In this document: positions 61,784 to 64,000 of the stretch, one piece after another
Numbering within the stretch: the stretch's first letter is position 1
Layout of the letters: every line of letters starts with the position of its first letter
NCBI RefSeq assembly: GCF_021018805.1
Contig: NW_026960613.1
Span: 1,116,001 to 1,180,000 of the forward strand
DNA length: 64,000 bases
Reading direction: 5' to 3'
Source: Prinia subflava
Lineage: Eukaryota > Chordata > Aves > Passeriformes > Cisticolidae
The notes under the pieces: generated by a model
Databases searched by the model: none
The model's input: only the letters and a program-made list of their open reading frames with translations
What the model was told of the DNA's origin: nothing
Program-made: the position numbers and the translations under genes

Positions 61784-62643
61784 GAAGTGTTGATGTTGCC
61801 ACATAGTATGGTCGAATTTTCTTTGGACCTTTGCAGTGGTTTCTACGTCCACATCCTATGTTGCATGCATTCTTTGAGAGAAATTCAATTGCTCAATTTG
61901 TGTTTTCTAAGTTCTCTATCCTCAGGTTCTGGGGATCTTTGCCATGAAGGTGGCTGCTGCAAGTCTGCTGAGCTGCCTCAGGTGCATTGGACTGATCCTG
62001 TTTGATCCTGAAACCTTGTGCACTCTGTGCCACCCTAGTGTCACCCATCACAGAAGCCTCTTCGAGATCTGATTGACATGGACACAGACTGATCATCCTA
62101 TTCTTTCCTGTATGGCCTCCATAGAGACTTTGGATCCTGTGGAGCTGCTGGACATGGACAGACTGGAGCAGTGTGATGCTGTTTGAGCCAGCGGACTGTT
62201 AATCATGGACTCAGAGGAATTGTTTGCTATGGTTCAGTTTTATGTACTGTAGCCATTGTGACCTCTGTGGGGAAAGTGCACGTTGTTTGGGGTTGTGGTT
62301 TTGGGACAGAACTTTTGAGGTTCAGAATTTTGAATTGAGTGGTTAATTTTTCTTGGAATGCTCCTGCCTTTGCACCAGATAATTCCCGTTGCATCTTATA
62401 AAAATTTAAAAAAAATGAGGGTTGTTGGTTAAATTATGTTAGACCATGCTCGAGATATTTTGAGCAGGTTATTGCAAGGGGTTCAGGGTGAAACCCTGCG
62501 TAGCAAAGGCAGAATCAGACCAACGTGTAACCCTCACACCGCCACCAAAAGGAAGGTCGGTGAACTTTATACAAGTTTTTTTTTCTCTTTTTTCCTGTAA
62601 CATTATTGTTCATTTTTCTTTTTCTGTTTTCTTTTTTAATATA
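61784..62643 (+). other. K4 3' non-coding region
   Basis: From the gag stop to the polypurine tract there is no protease, RT, integrase or envelope motif on either strand. Short frames (for example 61787-62005) have no features. This may be a remnant of an internal deletion, or sequence picked up by the non-autonomous element. Confidence 0.55.
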
Positions 62644-62658
62644 CTTAAAAGGGTGAGA
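62644..62658 (+). other. K4 polypurine tract
   Basis: CTTAAAAGGGTGAGA directly before the 3' LTR, nearly the same as in K1. Confidence 0.82.
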
Positions 62659-62996
62659 TGTTGCCATGAGGTTTTCCTGGTTTGTCGAGCGCTCATATTG
62701 AAAGAGAAATGTGCAGCTTCTCTCCCGCTTGTTAATGTAAACACTGGCCATGTTTTGCTAGCCGTCTTTCATTGTTTACATATTTCTAGTTGGGAGGAGA
62801 AAGGTGACTGACAGTTAGCTTGACCAGTGTGGATTGGAAGGTGGGGATTCCATCCTCCAATTGATGGACATTATAGGAAATGTATATAAGTGACTTTGTA
62901 AATAAACTTCGGGCTTCCTGCTTCCGGCCCTGGATCTGCCCGCAACTCAGAAATGTCTCTGGAGTCCCTCTCTTACTGTCAGGCCCCGCGGTGATA
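62659..62996 (+). repeat. K4 3' LTR
   Basis: 338 bp. Same as the 5' LTR except about seven substitutions and a one-base deletion (CTCTTACTG against CTCTTAACTG). Confidence 0.92.
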
Positions 62997-62997
62997 C

Positions 62998-63443
62998 TCC
63001 TGGAGCTGGGAAGGGGGTTGGGGGGTGGGAGAGGGAGGGAGGGGGTCAGTGACCAATTTGGGACACTAAACAAAAACAAACAAAAATTGCATATGGGATA
63101 AAAACCATGCCCAAGAAAGCTGCTTACCAGGGTTGACCCACAAGTAAGAACTGTGGTGAATTGATCTTGTCTGGCTGCTAGGTGCCTACCAAACAGCTCA
63201 CTTACTCTCCCCTCCTCAGCAGGACAAGGGAAGAAAATAACATGAAAAAGCTCATGGGTCCAGATAAGGACAGGAAGGTCACTCACCAATTACCATCATG
63301 AGCAAAACAGACTCGACTTGGGAAATATGACTTTAATTATTGCCAGTTAAAAAAAAGAAACAAAATCCAAAAATAAAACCACCTTTCCCCCACCCTCCCC
63401 CTTCTTCCCAGGCACAGCTTCACTCTTGTCTCTTCTACCTCCT
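62998..63443. other. Interspersed repeat continuing from 58475
   Basis: No gene. Sequence picks up after K4 with a G-rich run, then AT-rich sequence ending in a poly-A/C-rich stretch. I recall similar sequence as a common avian LTR-related repeat, but cannot name the family from sequence alone. Confidence 0.4.
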
Positions 63444-64000
63444 TGTCATGGTTTAAGCATAGATGGAAATTAAGCCCCACATAGTCGCTCTCCTCCCCTC
63501 ACTCCCTCTGGGAGTGAGAGATTAAAGATGGAGATTCTGAGTTGAGATAAGAACAATTTACTGGAAACAGCAATGAGATAAGAAAACGAACAGTAACAGC
63601 TATAATGCTAATAACAACAGTGTATGTAAGAGGGTGATTACATGCAAAAATGTTCACTGAGTCTGACCCAATGCGACATGACAGCAACTGAAGCCGCCCT
63701 GCCTCTCCATTCGCCACTTACTCTGCTGGAAAAAGGAACAAAATGGTGATGACCCCTGCATGTGGCATGTTTTTCTTCCACCCAAAGCCATGCCCCGCCC
63801 CCCCCCCACCCCCTCCTTCCGGAAGTGAGTCCCTTACTTCCACCCCCCAAGGATGATGCGAATGGTATGGAATAGCAACCTAGACACAGCCACACAGCTC
63901 TAGGCTCCACACCCTCTTGGCTACTGCATCCCACTGGGAAATAGGCTGGGGAGTGAGTGTTTGGAGGGGACACTGTAAAGAAATAAAAAACCTAGTAGCT
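63444..64000 (-). repeat. ERVL-type LTR, cut by the window end
   Basis: Begins TGTCATGGTTTAAGC, like the LTR at 41933, and shares the AAGAACAATTTA / AATGCTAATAAC section. It runs to or past the window end. Orientation as for 41933-42507. Confidence 0.6.

Larger units (their letters stand above)
58476..62996 (+). mobile_element. K4: gag-only class II LTR element
   Basis: A plus-strand element with two LTRs (58476-58814 and 62659-62996), a primer site, one gag gene, a polypurine tract and no pro, pol or env. ATACTCCTGG on the left (58466-58475) recurs on the right (62994-63003), the last part being the target duplication. The LTRs differ at about seven substitutions and one indel, roughly 2 percent. 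The gag is GC-rich and CpG-rich. After the gag stop come about 850 bp without coding motifs. It resembles a non-autonomous element that depends on a related provirus. Confidence 0.88.

Overview
The window is vertebrate genomic DNA made almost entirely of endogenous retroviruses (ERVs) and LTRs, many nested in one another. I found no host exon, tRNA, rRNA or bacterial gene. A bird is the likely source, probably a songbird. The reasons are a primer-binding site matching tRNA-Trp (the primer of avian sarcoma/leukosis viruses), envelope genes with alpharetrovirus-like motifs, and LTR types I associate with bird genomes. A female-specific (W) or other non-recombining region is plausible but is inference.

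Layout. (1) 1-10 kb: old fragments on both strands, namely class II pol, env and 3' LTR pieces, an ERVL-like integrase piece, an interrupted gamma-type LTR, G-rich simple repeats and a solo LTR at 9399-9941. (2) 10.7-23.1 kb: a decayed gammaretrovirus-like provirus, G1 (+). Its integrase is split by a young antisense class II provirus, K1 (15216-22205), with a 6-bp target duplication. (3) 23.1-36.9 kb: a second gamma-like provirus, G2 (+), joined directly to G1 without an LTR. Its integrase is split by a second young antisense class II provirus, K2 (27980-36508). (4) 37-44 kb: LTR-derived debris, including solo LTRs at 40619-40983 and 41933-42507 and a gamma-type LTR at 42816-43440. (5) 44.0-54.3 kb: an older class II provirus, K3 (-), itself hit by three LTR insertions. 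(6) 54.3-58.5 kb: old LTRs carrying further solo LTRs. (7) 58.5-63.0 kb: a gag-only class II element, K4 (+). (8) ERVL-type LTR sequence to the end.

How the genes work together. K1 and K2 keep the order LTR-gag-pro-pol, with the protease in its own frame and a GGATTTT/C-TAA site at the pro-pol junction where a -1 ribosomal frameshift would give Gag-Pro-Pol. K1 has no env. K2 has an envelope gene broken by two stops. Their LTR pairs differ by one base (1/326 and 1/533), so both are very recent. K1 also carries Asp-Pro-Gly in place of the protease active-site triad, and frame changes lie in G runs of K1 pro and K2 gag. K4 keeps LTRs, primer site, gag and polypurine tract but no pol, so it would need enzymes in trans. 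LTRs of K1, K4 and two solo elements share a U3 block with forkhead-like TGTTTAC sites.
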